This document shows, piece by piece, positions 8,522-17,421 of a stretch of DNA of 52,148 nucleotides; position 1 is the stretch's first letter; each line of letters starts with the position of its first letter. The notes under the pieces are model-generated. The model was not told the DNA's origin. It saw only the letters and a program-made list of their open reading frames with translations, and searched no databases. The DNA is from Chloroherpetonaceae bacterium (GTDB lineage: Bacteria; Bacteroidota; Chlorobiia; Chlorobiales; Thermochlorobacteraceae). Both the position numbers and the translations under genes were made by a program. Location: contig JANRJQ010000012.1 of the NCBI GenBank assembly GCA_033763895.1, positions 1-52,148 on the forward strand, in the 5' to 3' direction.

Positions 8522-9487
8522 ATGATTTCGATAGAGGAGTCGATTAAAGGTCGCGCATTGCAACTGGGTTTTTCTCAATGCGGGATTTCAAAACCCGAAC
8601 CTTTAGAAGAAGAAGCAATTCATCTAGAAAATTGGCTCAAAAAAGGATTCCACGGCGAAATGAAGTATATGGAGTCGAATTTTGAAAAGCGAATTAACCC
8701 CAAAGCCCTTTTCCCGGAAGTGAAAACCATTGTTTCGGTAACTGCTCATTACGATGCTCCGAAAAGTGAGAATGAATCCAGCCCAGAATTATTAGAATCA
8801 AAATCGTCATCGACCTTTGCGCGTGTGTCAACTTATGCTGCAAGAGAAGACTATCATCAAGTGATGAAAGAAAAGCTAAAGGAACTTTTCGAATTTATCT
8901 GCGAGCGATTTGGAGCCATCAATGGAAGAGCATTTGTGGATTCGGCACCTTTGATGGATAAAGCACTTGCACTGCGTGCCGGTTTGGGTTGGATTGGTAA
9001 GCACACAAATTTGATTTCAAAAAAGCAAGGTTCATTTTATTTTATTGGCTCGTTGCTATTGGATATAGAAATAAAACCAAGTGCAACGATTCAGGTTGAT
9101 CACTGTGGAAGTTGCACCGCATGTCTCGACTTGTGCCCAACGGAAGCAATTGTTGCCCCCTTCCAAGTTGATGCACGGAAATGTATTTCATATTTAACCA
9201 TCGAATTAAAGCGTGATTTCACAGATGATGAAAGTGCGTTATTGGGAGAGTGGCTCTTTGGCTGTGATATTTGCCAAGCGGTTTGCCCGTGGAATCGATT
9301 TCAAAATGAAACAAGACTTAAGGGATTCTCAACGAAAAACGAGCTGCTTTTTCTTGACCCAAATCAGATTGATGCGTTAACCAAATCAACATTTGAGAAG
9401 ACTTTCGGCGTTACGCCTATTTTTCGAACTGGGCTTCGAAGGCTAAAAAGAAATGCCGCGGCTGTTCGAAAGAATAAATTGAAGTGA
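8522..9487 (+). CDS. queG: Epoxyqueuosine reductase
   Basis: QueG reduces epoxyqueuosine to queuosine at the wobble position of certain tRNAs, using a cobalamin and two [4Fe-4S] clusters. The 321-residue protein shows the N-terminal family segment SQCGISKPEP, the conserved VDSAPLMDKALALRAGLGWIGKHTNLI, and two ferredoxin-like cysteine groups, CGSCTACLDLCP (about residues 199-210) and CDICQAVCPWN (about 250-260). Some relatives have a C-terminal HEAT extension, which is absent here. It appears monocistronic between divergent UbiA genes and a convergent barrel gene. Confidence 0.95.
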   Translation: MISIEESIKGRALQLGFSQCGISKPEPLEEEAIHLENWLKKGFHGEMKYMESNFEKRINPKALFPEVKTIVSVTAHYDAPKSENESSPELLESKSSSTFARVSTYAAREDYHQVMKEKLKELFEFICERFGAINGRAFVDSAPLMDKALALRAGLGWIGKHTNLISKKQGSFYFIGSLLLDIEIKPSATIQVDHCGSCTACLDLCPTEAIVAPFQVDARKCISYLTIELKRDFTDDESALLGEWLFGCDICQAVCPWNRFQNETRLKGFSTKNELLFLDPNQIDALTKSTFEKTFGVTPIFRTGLRRLKRNAAAVRKNKLK

Positions 9488-9508
9488 CTGGTGAAATCGC
9501 GGTTTTGT

Positions 9509-10642
9509 TTATTCAGATTCTGTAGTGAGCGTAACATAAGGCTCAAGAATCTTAAATCGCTCTCGGTTAACCCCGCGAATAAATTTCAATTCCGAGATGG
9601 TCTTAAACCCGCCGTAGTCCTCTCGGTATTGTAAAATTCGTTTCGCGATTTGCGTTGTCATCGTAGGCAAGAGCATGAAATCATCAAGCGTTGCGAGATT
9701 CAAGTTGATTTTTTTTCCTTGTTGCAATTCTTGCTTAGGCGAGAGAAAAATATCTTCGATGAAATCGTTGATTTCTTCATCGGTATTTTCGGGTGTATCG
9801 GCTTTCCCAAATCGAAATGAAAAAGAGAGTTGATGGCTGAGACCAAGGTCGGGGTGATTGAGTGCGGCATAATCGATGTCAAAAAGTGAATATCGAAATC
9901 CAAACCCTGCGGTGAGTTGACTTGGTGTCGCGTTGGCAGCGGTAAAATTAAATCCACTGCGAATAGCAAAAAATGGAATCGGGAAGTATTCAACCCCCGA
10001 TTTTATTAGCAAGGGGAACTTAACATCCTTCTCAAAATCTACTAAAAATCGCAGTTCATTTGTTATCCGATAGGCAACGCCGAGTGTGTAAGTTTGTGCT
10101 GCAGGTTCTTCTACAATGCCGTAGCTTGGGGCATTCAGATTAAACGCTGAAAATCCAAGAGAAAGCTCTGGCGTAATAAAGGTGAGAATGCCCAAATCAA
10201 TTCCAAATGCGCCGGCACTTCCATAATTCAATGCTGTAATTCGGTTGTAGGAGAGGGTTACCCCAACAAAAAATCGTTTGAAGAAATTATTTGCGTAACT
10301 GATAGAAGCCATTGTTTCATTATATAAATCAAATCCATAACGCGAGGCCGCAAGCCCAAGCGAACCATAATCGCTGAGTATCTCCGGATCTAAATAACTG
10401 AAACTAAAATGATTTAACTCAGAAATGCCATAAGGTGCGGCATAAAAAAAACTGGCTTGTCGGAAGGGTACACTTGCTAACCCGGCGGGATTATAGAAAA
10501 TGGCCTCTGATGAATTTGAAAGCCCGGTAAAAGCACCACCTACACCAATCGCACGGCCTCCGCGATCAAGCCGAGCGGTTTGAGAATGCAATCCCGAGGT
10601 GCCAAGGGCAAGCGCAAACATGAAAACCAATAAGCGGTGCAT
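9509..10642 (-). CDS. PorV-like outer-membrane beta-barrel fused to a ComEA-type helix-hairpin-helix domain
   Basis: A 377-residue exported protein. A signal peptide (residues 1-20, ending ...GLHSQ) is followed by the hallmark start of PorV/UPF0164-type barrels, GGRAIGVGGAFTGLSNSSEAIFYNPAGLA, and about 230 residues of alternating strands ending at a FSFRFG strand. After an acidic linker (about 270-300) the last 65 residues are a ComEA-like helix-hairpin-helix repeat: INLNLATLDDFMLLPTMTTQIAKRIL, then YREDYGGFKTISEL and a second hairpin. ComEA domains bind DNA in competence proteins. Fusion to a barrel is unusual; it may be a DNA-binding outer-membrane protein or just a protein-interaction module. 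Confidence 0.75.
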   Translation of the reverse strand: MHRLLVFMFALALGTSGLHSQTARLDRGGRAIGVGGAFTGLSNSSEAIFYNPAGLASVPFRQASFFYAAPYGISELNHFSFSYLDPEILSDYGSLGLAASRYGFDLYNETMASISYANNFFKRFFVGVTLSYNRITALNYGSAGAFGIDLGILTFITPELSLGFSAFNLNAPSYGIVEEPAAQTYTLGVAYRITNELRFLVDFEKDVKFPLLIKSGVEYFPIPFFAIRSGFNFTAANATPSQLTAGFGFRYSLFDIDYAALNHPDLGLSHQLSFSFRFGKADTPENTDEEINDFIEDIFLSPKQELQQGKKINLNLATLDDFMLLPTMTTQIAKRILQYREDYGGFKTISELKFIRGVNRERFKILEPYVTLTTESE

Positions 10643-10731
10643 AAAAAAGGGTATCTTTAAATAAAAAATTTTGACAGTTCAATTAAACGCTTTTTAAGAA
10701 TTGATGTCGAACAAAAAAAAACATCGAACCA

Positions 10732-11451
10732 ATGTCATACTTAATTAGGATACTCGGTTTACTTATCTTCATTCCACTTTTTCCTTCAAAAGATAACACA
10801 GAAAATATTGCCCTTGTATTAAGAAAATTCGGGTCAGTTAAAACCCTAGAAAAATCAGCCAATTGGGTCGAAATAGAACGAGGGAAGCCAATTTCCGCGG
10901 GAACAGCTGTTAAAACCGATAAAAGTGGAACAGCGATTCTAAAATATTTTGATGGAAGCATCTTTCGGATTAGCGAGGAAACAGAAGTGGTAATCCGAGG
11001 AAATAACACCGGAAAAGAAGATGCTGCTCGAGAAATTGAAATCAACGTTGGTAAATTTGGGTTTGAAGTAAAGCGAAGAGAAAATCAAGTGTTTAAATTT
11101 ACTTCAAGCACTTCTGTAGCCTCCATTAAAGGAACTGAAGGTGTATTTGAATCAAAAAATGACTTCTCGGAACTGACCATTATCTCAAGCGAAAAGCCTG
11201 ATGATGCTGCCGAACTTATTGATATTCGCAGCGGTGAAAAAGTCATTGTAAAGGTTGGTGAAAACGCCCGCTTCGATTTCGGTACCCGTAAATTCAGAGT
11301 ACGAAAAATTACCAACCGCGAAAGGCGAATCATGAAACAACTGATTGGCCAAAATGAAAACCCGGAAGAAGAAAAGATTCGACCTGAACGGCTTGATCAG
11401 CGAAAAGAAAGGCAACAAAAGGCGAAAGAACGACGAAATCGAAATGAATAA
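10732..11451 (+). CDS. Exported FecR-domain protein
   Basis: A 239-residue protein with an N-terminal signal or anchor (about residues 3-19) followed by a FecR domain. The domain shows the typical order: a GSVKTL strand, ISAGTAVKTDKSGTAILKYFDGSIFRISEETEV, IEINVGKFGFEVKRR, and FKFTSSTSVASIKGTEGVFE. The C-terminus (about 190-239) is strongly charged, with many Arg, Glu and Lys. Classical FecR proteins are anti-sigma factors with an N-terminal cytoplasmic segment; this one has none and no FecI-type sigma gene beside it. It is therefore more likely a stand-alone periplasmic domain protein. It is divergent from the PorV-ComEA gene. Confidence 0.75.
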   Translation: MSYLIRILGLLIFIPLFPSKDNTENIALVLRKFGSVKTLEKSANWVEIERGKPISAGTAVKTDKSGTAILKYFDGSIFRISEETEVVIRGNNTGKEDAAREIEINVGKFGFEVKRRENQVFKFTSSTSVASIKGTEGVFESKNDFSELTIISSEKPDDAAELIDIRSGEKVIVKVGENARFDFGTRKFRVRKITNRERRIMKQLIGQNENPEEEKIRPERLDQRKERQQKAKERRNRNE

Positions 11452-11462
11452 TCTTTCTTCGT

Positions 11463-12434
11463 TTACTGATGCTTGATATAATATACCACGCTCGAAGCTG
11501 ATTCGGGCGTGACACCCTCAACTGCCGCACGAAACCCTCGCATCACCGATTTGATTAATCCTCCGACACCTGCATTCATTCCCTCTTCCTTTGCTCGAAG
11601 CTGTTCAGAGAGCAAGGCATTATAGAAGCTATCAAGCGGAATTCCGTGCATATCGATAATCCCAAGCCGATGTCTCGAAAGAAGTTTCGAAAAGGTTTTG
11701 GGGCTGAAGTGATATAAATGACGTGGAGCATCATAAGCAACCCAATGAGTTTGATATAGAGTGGCATCATAACTGGCTTGGTTGGGCATTGCAACGGCAA
11801 GAACGCCATTTTTCTTTAAGATAGATTTTATCTTGTCGAGGGTTTGATTGATATGGTGAATATGCTCCAACGAATGCCACATTGTAATCAGATCTTGCGG
11901 GGTAGTGAAGTTCAGTGTTGCCAGTTCACCGACATAAGCTTCAATTTCATATTGATTTCGGGCATATTGCACCGCACGATGCGAAACATCTATACCAAAA
12001 GTCTCTAAGGAAAGTTTTTTGCTTTTGGCAACTTTTCTGAATGTTGCTGCGAAGTCGCCGGTCGCGCAACCAATATCAAGAAAAGAAAAGTGCGATTCTT
12101 TTGACGCGTCAAAAAGCGGGGATCGCTTAAAAACCATTGAGGCTTTCCAATTCAAAGAAATCTTGGAGCGAACCCATTCATAAAATTTTTCCTGAAGCGA
12201 TTTATCTTCTTTAATGGTAAGAAATGGGTCATACTCCGCAACTTCGTAATATTTCCCGATGCTTTCCAAATTAGGTCGTGGATTCAAATACACCAACCCT
12301 GAATCCTCATTGCGAACAATCTGCCAAGTTCTTCCATCAGAAATATTGAATCGATCACTGACTTGAAAAAGCGGTGTATTGTTCAAGCTCCCTGAAATTG
12401 GGCAAGGTGTGCTTTCTAGAATCGACCCGCGCAT
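11463..12434 (-). CDS. Class I SAM-dependent methyltransferase
   Basis: A 323-residue protein. The SAM-binding motif I is FLDIGCATGDFAATF (about residues 119-133), with the acidic post-motif region FGIDVSHRAVQYAR, and MWHSLEHIHH as motif IV. The downstream HWVAYDAPRHLYHFSPKTFSKLL is typical of the Methyltransf_23 proteins found in surface-glycan loci. The N-terminus (CPISGS...) resembles a degraded zinc-binding head. The substrate is unknown. It lies four bases downstream of an ABC ATPase gene and is probably co-transcribed, although a functional link is not obvious. Confidence 0.8.
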   Translation of the reverse strand: MRGSILESTPCPISGSLNNTPLFQVSDRFNISDGRTWQIVRNEDSGLVYLNPRPNLESIGKYYEVAEYDPFLTIKEDKSLQEKFYEWVRSKISLNWKASMVFKRSPLFDASKESHFSFLDIGCATGDFAATFRKVAKSKKLSLETFGIDVSHRAVQYARNQYEIEAYVGELATLNFTTPQDLITMWHSLEHIHHINQTLDKIKSILKKNGVLAVAMPNQASYDATLYQTHWVAYDAPRHLYHFSPKTFSKLLSRHRLGIIDMHGIPLDSFYNALLSEQLRAKEEGMNAGVGGLIKSVMRGFRAAVEGVTPESASSVVYYIKHQ

Positions 12435-12438
12435 TTTT

Positions 12439-13344
12439 TTATTTGGTGATTTCTATGAAAGCTTCTTCCAAACTTTGTCGCCGTGGGGCTAAGGTTGAGA
12501 GATAGATTTTATTTTCGCCGAGGAATCGATTTAATTCTGCCCATTCTTTGGTATGAGAAATTTCTTCGCTTTGGGCGGTCAATTCAACCAATAACCCATC
12601 TTGCTCTTCTGCAACTGAAACAACTTTTGCGTAAGAGCTAAGAACACCTTTCAAAGAATCACGGTTGTCTGCGGTGATAAAGGCAAATAAATTTTGACTG
12701 ACAATTTCTCGGATTGAAGATTGACGGAGCAACTTGCCTTGTTTAATTACTGCTACGTGCGTACAGACTTGTTCAACTTCTGCGAGCAAGTGACTGGAAA
12801 GAAAAATCGTTTTTCCTTCGTTATTGAGTCGCTTCATGATTTGGCGAACATCACGGATTCCCTCCGGGTCCAACCCGTTCGTCGGTTCATCAAGAATAAT
12901 CAATCGCGGGTCATTGAGCATTGCCCCTGCAATCGCGAGCCGTTGCTTCATTCCTAATGAATAAGTTTGAAATCGATCTTTCTGACGGTTTGTAAGCTCA
13001 ACAATGTCTAAGACACGGTCAATTTCTTTCTCATCAGCATCTTTGATTTTTGCAACCACGCGAAGGTTATCTCTGCCGCTCAAGTAGGGATAAAAATTGG
13101 GGGTTTCAAGTGTCGCGCCGATTTCCCGTCTGCCTTCTTGCAAGTCATGAGACTCAAAGAGTTCGATAGAGCCGCCGGTTGGATTGATAATTCCCAAAAT
13201 CATCCCGATGGTCGTTGTTTTTCCGCTCCCATTAGGTCCAAGAAATCCAAAAATTTGCCCTTCTTCGACTGTAAAGTTAATGGCCTCAACGGCGTTTTTA
13301 GTGCCAAATTTTTTTGTGAGTTCAGAAACTTGAATGACTTTCAT
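12439..13344 (-). CDS. ABC transporter ATP-binding protein (NatA/CcmA-like)
   Basis: A 301-residue ATPase subunit with Walker A GPNGSGKTTTIG (about residues 34-45), the signature YSLGMKQRLAIAGAM, Walker B RLIILDEPTNGLDPEG and the switch His in FLSSHLLAEVEQV. The last 80 residues form the C-terminal extension usual for ABC-2 exporters. No permease gene is adjacent. An ABC-2 permease of the NatB type without an adjacent ATPase lies at 37.5-38.8 kb and could be its partner, but this is only inference. Confidence 0.9.
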   Translation of the reverse strand: MKVIQVSELTKKFGTKNAVEAINFTVEEGQIFGFLGPNGSGKTTTIGMILGIINPTGGSIELFESHDLQEGRREIGATLETPNFYPYLSGRDNLRVVAKIKDADEKEIDRVLDIVELTNRQKDRFQTYSLGMKQRLAIAGAMLNDPRLIILDEPTNGLDPEGIRDVRQIMKRLNNEGKTIFLSSHLLAEVEQVCTHVAVIKQGKLLRQSSIREIVSQNLFAFITADNRDSLKGVLSSYAKVVSVAEEQDGLLVELTAQSEEISHTKEWAELNRFLGENKIYLSTLAPRRQSLEEAFIEITK

Positions 13345-13399
13345 TTTATGCGTAGGCTATGATTAATTTTTTTGAAGAATAGGTTAAGGTTCGATTGAA

Positions 13400-13924
13400 C
13401 TATGATCTTAGTTTGATGATGTATTCAGCAAAGTCGCGAAAGGCACCATTTCCGCCGGGTGCTTTACAGACATATAGCGCAATTCGCTTTACAACTTCCA
13501 TTGCATCCAAAGGGCAAGCGGTAATTGAGTGTTTCCCGAGTTCATTCATAATATCGACGTCATTGATATCGTCACCGATATACGCAATTTCATCGGTTTT
13601 ATATCCTGTTTCATGAAGAACCGTGTCTAAGAGCATTTTGTATTTATCTTTAACCCCTAAGTATAAAAAGGGCATTTTAAGCTTTTCAGCGCGCATCTTA
13701 ACACTTCCTGAAAGTTCTCCGGTTATAATTGCCGTTTCTACACCAATGTTTCGAAGACGCTCAACACCCATACCATCTCGAATCGAAAAGCGTTTCAATT
13801 CTTCGCCACGCTCTGAGTAATAAACACCTGTGTCGGTTAAAACGCCGTCGTTGTCGGTCAGAACCAATTTTAGACGTGAAGCGCGTTGCTTTGCTTCTTG
13901 AATCGTGATGATGTTACTTTTCAC
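13400..13924 (-). CDS. kdsC: HAD hydrolase, KdsC-type phosphatase
   Basis: KdsC removes phosphate from Kdo-8-phosphate, a step in lipopolysaccharide core synthesis. The 174-residue, cap-less HAD phosphatase has the DxD nucleophile loop TDNDGVLTD (Asp24/Asp26), motif II IITGELS, the Lys in GVKDKYKML, and motif III YIGDDINDVDIM, plus the C-terminal APGGNGAFRDFAEYI found in KdsC tetramers. The second residue of the nucleophile motif is Asn instead of the common Val, which is tolerated in the family. Close relatives act on sugar-acid-8-phosphates such as KDN or Neu, so the precise substrate is probable, not certain. Confidence 0.85.
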   Translation of the reverse strand: MKSNIITIQEAKQRASRLKLVLTDNDGVLTDTGVYYSERGEELKRFSIRDGMGVERLRNIGVETAIITGELSGSVKMRAEKLKMPFLYLGVKDKYKMLLDTVLHETGYKTDEIAYIGDDINDVDIMNELGKHSITACPLDAMEVVKRIALYVCKAPGGNGAFRDFAEYIIKLRS

Positions 13925-14146
13925 GGGATTTTTTTCAAAATTTTAATAGAGGATGCAAAAATATTCTTTTTCATGAACAGATTTGTAAAATAAGCGTATC
14001 AAGGAAAATATTTATTACTCCCCCCAACTTTTCTGCTTTTCGTGAAGTCTAATCATAAAAGGCCAGATTCATCGCTGAATGAAATCCAGAATGAATACAA
14101 CGGATTCTATCATTTTGGATGATTATGGCAAATATCGTCAATCGCT

Positions 14147-14737
14147 ATGTCACTTGAACTCGATAAAGAATCGTATTTGATGGAAGCCGCAAAGAACGGC
14201 GATGATCGTGCGTTCGCCTTACTGATTAAACCGTATGAATCAAAAGTATTTGCATTGCTTTTGAGATACTCCGGAAATCCTACCGATGCCGAAGATTTGT
14301 TTCAAGAGGTATTTCTTCGGGTTTGGAAATCGCTCAAAGGGTTCGAATGGCGAAGTTCATTTTCAACTTGGTTGACAAGAATTGCGATCAATGCTGCAAT
14401 TTCATTTCAGAGTAAAAGACAAGAGGTTCAGTCACAATATATTCCTACTGAAATTGAGCTACAAAATGAGGAGTCAATGTCTTCGAATCAAGCCGAGATT
14501 GGTTTCAAAGCAAGCCTTTCCGACGAACACTCACCTCTCAAAGAAATTTTGGATGCTGCTCTCAAAAAGCTTTCACCACAGATGCGAAGTGCGTTGCTTT
14601 TGAAATATCAGGAAGGGTATAAAATCAAAGAAATTGCTGAAATATTGAATTGCTCGGAGGGTGCTGTTAAGCGATATCTCTTTGACGCCACCCTTAGAGT
14701 AAAGGAAGAATTGGTTTCCAAAAAAGTGTTGCGTTGA
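14147..14737 (+). CDS. ECF-type RNA polymerase sigma factor
   Basis: A 196-residue sigma-70 family protein with only regions 2 and 4. Region 2 contains YSGNPTDAEDLFQEVFLRVWKSL and WRSSFSTWLTRIAINAA (about residues 42-85). Region 4 contains LLLKYQEGYKIKEIAEILNCSEGAVKRYLFDA, a clear helix-turn-helix (about 149-182). It heads a three-gene set with a membrane HEAT-repeat protein 51 bases downstream and a DUF4097 protein after that, ended by a terminator. By analogy with other ECF operons the next gene is the likely regulator. It should direct transcription of envelope or stress genes, including its own operon. Confidence 0.92.
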   Translation: MSLELDKESYLMEAAKNGDDRAFALLIKPYESKVFALLLRYSGNPTDAEDLFQEVFLRVWKSLKGFEWRSSFSTWLTRIAINAAISFQSKRQEVQSQYIPTEIELQNEESMSSNQAEIGFKASLSDEHSPLKEILDAALKKLSPQMRSALLLKYQEGYKIKEIAEILNCSEGAVKRYLFDATLRVKEELVSKKVLR

Positions 14738-14788
14738 TTGGATAATGATTAAATCGGAAAATAGAGTTTTCAAAAAGGAGCATTTTAT

Positions 14789-15898
14789 ATGACCAACGAA
14801 CAATCGGGTAGCAATCGAGCTCATACTGGTTTGACCCGTGAAAGACTAAGAGAGTTGTATCTCGCAATTTTATTGAACGAAGCTAGTATTGAAGAAAATC
14901 GGCTCTGGCAATCGGCGATAGAAAAACCTGAAACTGCCTCACTGGCTCAGTCAATTAAAGAAGAATTGGATTCCCTTACAGGTTTTCTTACAAACGAATT
15001 CAGTCGGCCGCTATCAGAAGGAGAAACGGCTTTGCTTGAAAAGGCGCAGTCAAAACTGTCGGTTTCGCTTAAGAACACCGGTTCACCCGAGCGATCAAGA
15101 CTTAAGAACAATTCCTTTTTCGCGAAGCTCTATAATCCATTTCTGAATTTATTGGCCTCCTTCGATACCGAGAATGAGCATCAAGATCATGAAAATGAAC
15201 AGGCGAGATTTGGAATGCCTGCACTTGCACTAACGGGTGTTGTGATGTTGATTTTAGGAGGGTTTATAGGCTACTCAACCTTTGCTGTGGCTTCATTTTT
15301 TAGGGGAGAATTGCCGGTTTCTCAAAGCGCTGCCGTTCCAATTACAGATAAAGAAGAATTAGCCAACATTCGTTTTTCTTTTTCGGAAAATGAGACAGAT
15401 CCCATTCGTGTGCAATACGATCTCATAACGCATGTCGAAACCAAAGGTACCTTGAATCAAAGCCGGATTAAAGAATTGTTGCTTTACGCCGTTAACAAAG
15501 AGCGAAACCCCGGCACTCGACTTGATGCACTCAGCGAACTGCAAAAAATTCCGAGCATCTTTAATGATCAGGATATCAAAGAAGCGTTGATTAAAGCCTT
15601 GAAATCGGATCAAAACGATGGAGTTCGAAATCAAGCGTTGGCACTTCTTTTGGAGTATCAACCTGATTCTGAAATTAAAATGGCGTTGCTTTATTCCTTG
15701 ATGAATGATCGAAATGCGGGGATTCGTATTGCCTCATTGAATTCACTGCTCTCCGTTGGACTTACGGGAGAAAAGTTTGACGAAGAGGTTTTGGCATCCC
15801 TAAAAAAGAAAATTCAAGAGGATGAAAATAAATACATCCGCTACCGCGCCAATGCCTTATTTGATGAGGCTCCACCTGAAATTGAAGAAAAGAAATAA
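14789..15898 (+). CDS. Single-pass membrane protein with HEAT-like repeats, candidate anti-sigma factor
   Basis: A 369-residue protein with a strong AAGGAG ribosome binding site (14775-14780). An N-terminal helical region (residues 15-100), presumably cytoplasmic, is followed by one membrane span (about 144-171) and a C-terminal region of helical repeats (about 205-369) with the HEAT pattern seen in DGVRNQALALLLEYQPDSEIKMALLYSL and NAGIRIASLNSLLSVG. Position right after the ECF sigma gene and the topology fit an anti-sigma factor or its partner, but I see no clear zinc-binding HxxxCxxC motif, so it would be a divergent type. The HEAT region could sense a protein in the periplasm. Confidence 0.7.
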   Translation: MTNEQSGSNRAHTGLTRERLRELYLAILLNEASIEENRLWQSAIEKPETASLAQSIKEELDSLTGFLTNEFSRPLSEGETALLEKAQSKLSVSLKNTGSPERSRLKNNSFFAKLYNPFLNLLASFDTENEHQDHENEQARFGMPALALTGVVMLILGGFIGYSTFAVASFFRGELPVSQSAAVPITDKEELANIRFSFSENETDPIRVQYDLITHVETKGTLNQSRIKELLLYAVNKERNPGTRLDALSELQKIPSIFNDQDIKEALIKALKSDQNDGVRNQALALLLEYQPDSEIKMALLYSLMNDRNAGIRIASLNSLLSVGLTGEKFDEEVLASLKKKIQEDENKYIRYRANALFDEAPPEIEEKK

Positions 15899-15934
15899 TC
15901 ATAAATTTTAATTGTAACTAAAACAGATTTCGCT

Positions 15935-17260
15935 ATGAAAAATAAACTTGAATTTTGGATGAATCATCGCTTAGAAATTGCTTGGGATAAGGTAGTTCCA
16001 GCACTGGTCTTGTTTTGCGCTTTATCGGTGGTATCGCTTTATGCCTCACCACTGTCTTCTGAAATGCCTCTTGTGCAAAAAGCTAAAGAAGCAAAAAAGG
16101 ATGAGAATGTAGAGGTTACAAAAACTTTTCAAGTCACCAAAGGTGGCACGCTTGAAGTTGTAACCGATATGGGGGAAATCCGAGTTTCGACCTACGATAA
16201 GAATGAAGTCACCGTGAGTGTTTCAGGCTATGACGAAGAAGATGTGGATAAAATCAAGATAACCCAACTAGGCAATACGGTTCGCGTGACATTTCGCGTT
16301 CGACGAAACATCAACGGATGGGGTAGAGGCGGCAACGACGTTCGCTTTGATGTAAAAATACCTTCTCAATTCAATTTGGATCTTCGCACCTCTGCCGGTG
16401 ATATTGAGCTAAGTGGTGCCATTATTGGCGAGGTTAAGCTCAATACTTCCGGCGGTGATTTGCTCGGCAGCGATATCACAGGAAATATCGATGCCTCAAC
16501 TTCAGGTGGCGATATTCGCTTTGGTACTGTAAAGGGGAATGGATACATCAAAACTTCCGGCGGTGATATTTCCCTCAGCGATGTTGGGGGTGATTTAGAA
16601 GTGAAAACGGCGGGTGGAACCATCCGTGTCAACAATATTGCTAAAACGCTCCGTGCCAAAACAAGCGGGGGTGATATTCAAATAGGCGATGTAGGTGGTG
16701 AGGCTACGCTTTCAACGGCAGGCGGCGATTTGCGCGTTGGAAAAGTGAATGGCCGCGCATCACTCTCGACTGCCGGTGGAAATATTGAAGTACGCGGGGC
16801 TCAAGGCTATGTCAATGCAAAAACCAGCGGCGGCAGCCTTCGATTGGAAAACATCACTGGATCTATCGACGGAAAAACCGCTGGTGGTGATATTTACGCA
16901 GAGCTTACTCCCGAATCTTCCGGAAGAACGATGCTCGCCTCTTCAGCCGGAAACATCGAGCTATTCGTGACTGAAAATGCAAAGGCCAATATCCAAGCCA
17001 AGATTCGGGTTGCAAGCTTTGGCAACTATTACAATTGGGGTAGAAGAAGATCAGACAGGAGCAAAAAAGACAGTGGTTTTAATATTCACTCTGATTTTCC
17101 AGCTACGACTCAAAATGTCAGCGGCGAGGAGGAATCAACAAGCAATGAAATCTTTGAAAGTTATGTCTTGGGTGGTGGTGGTCATATCATTAATCTTGAA
17201 ACAGTGATGGGAAATATCTACATCCGAAAAGCGCGAAAATCATCAAGCTCGGGAAAGTAG
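15935..17260 (+). CDS. DUF4097-type beta-solenoid protein
   Basis: A 441-residue protein with an N-terminal hydrophobic signal or anchor (about residues 20-37). From about residue 152 it carries a regular 18-residue repeat whose core is T-(S/A)-G-G-D-(I/L); I count ten copies plus a final SAGNI, coded by 16388-16900, nine spaced exactly 18 residues apart (one 19). This pattern is characteristic of the DUF4097 'putative adhesin' family and implies a right-handed beta-solenoid. It is the last gene of the ECF sigma operon, so it is probably an envelope-stress or surface protein. A basic, Ser/Lys-rich tail ends the protein. Confidence 0.8.
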   Translation: MKNKLEFWMNHRLEIAWDKVVPALVLFCALSVVSLYASPLSSEMPLVQKAKEAKKDENVEVTKTFQVTKGGTLEVVTDMGEIRVSTYDKNEVTVSVSGYDEEDVDKIKITQLGNTVRVTFRVRRNINGWGRGGNDVRFDVKIPSQFNLDLRTSAGDIELSGAIIGEVKLNTSGGDLLGSDITGNIDASTSGGDIRFGTVKGNGYIKTSGGDISLSDVGGDLEVKTAGGTIRVNNIAKTLRAKTSGGDIQIGDVGGEATLSTAGGDLRVGKVNGRASLSTAGGNIEVRGAQGYVNAKTSGGSLRLENITGSIDGKTAGGDIYAELTPESSGRTMLASSAGNIELFVTENAKANIQAKIRVASFGNYYNWGRRRSDRSKKDSGFNIHSDFPATTQNVSGEEESTSNEIFESYVLGGGGHIINLETVMGNIYIRKARKSSSSGK

Positions 17261-17286
17261 TTCTTTTGTCAATCGAACAGATCGAT

Positions 17287-17322
17287 TAAAAAAAGGGGTT
17301 TAATTTAAAGCCCCTTTTTTTA
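17287..17322 (+). terminator. Rho-independent terminator after the ECF sigma operon
   Basis: An A-rich GGGG arm and a CCCC arm followed by seven T residues form a hairpin about 30 bases past the DUF4097 stop codon. A-tracts and T-tracts flank the stem on both sides, so it may work in both directions. Confidence 0.75.
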
Positions 17323-17421
17323 CATTTGGCACGATTTAGAATTAAACTTGGTTTCCTAAATTGATACCTGATCATGTTTTATCTCATCGTTTTATTTAAT
17401 CACTTAAATCAATATCAAAAG

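Noticed and set aside
9700-9993. 97-residue frame inside the barrel-ComEA gene
   Set aside because: Same-strand shadow; the longer frame has a signal peptide, strands and the HhH tail.
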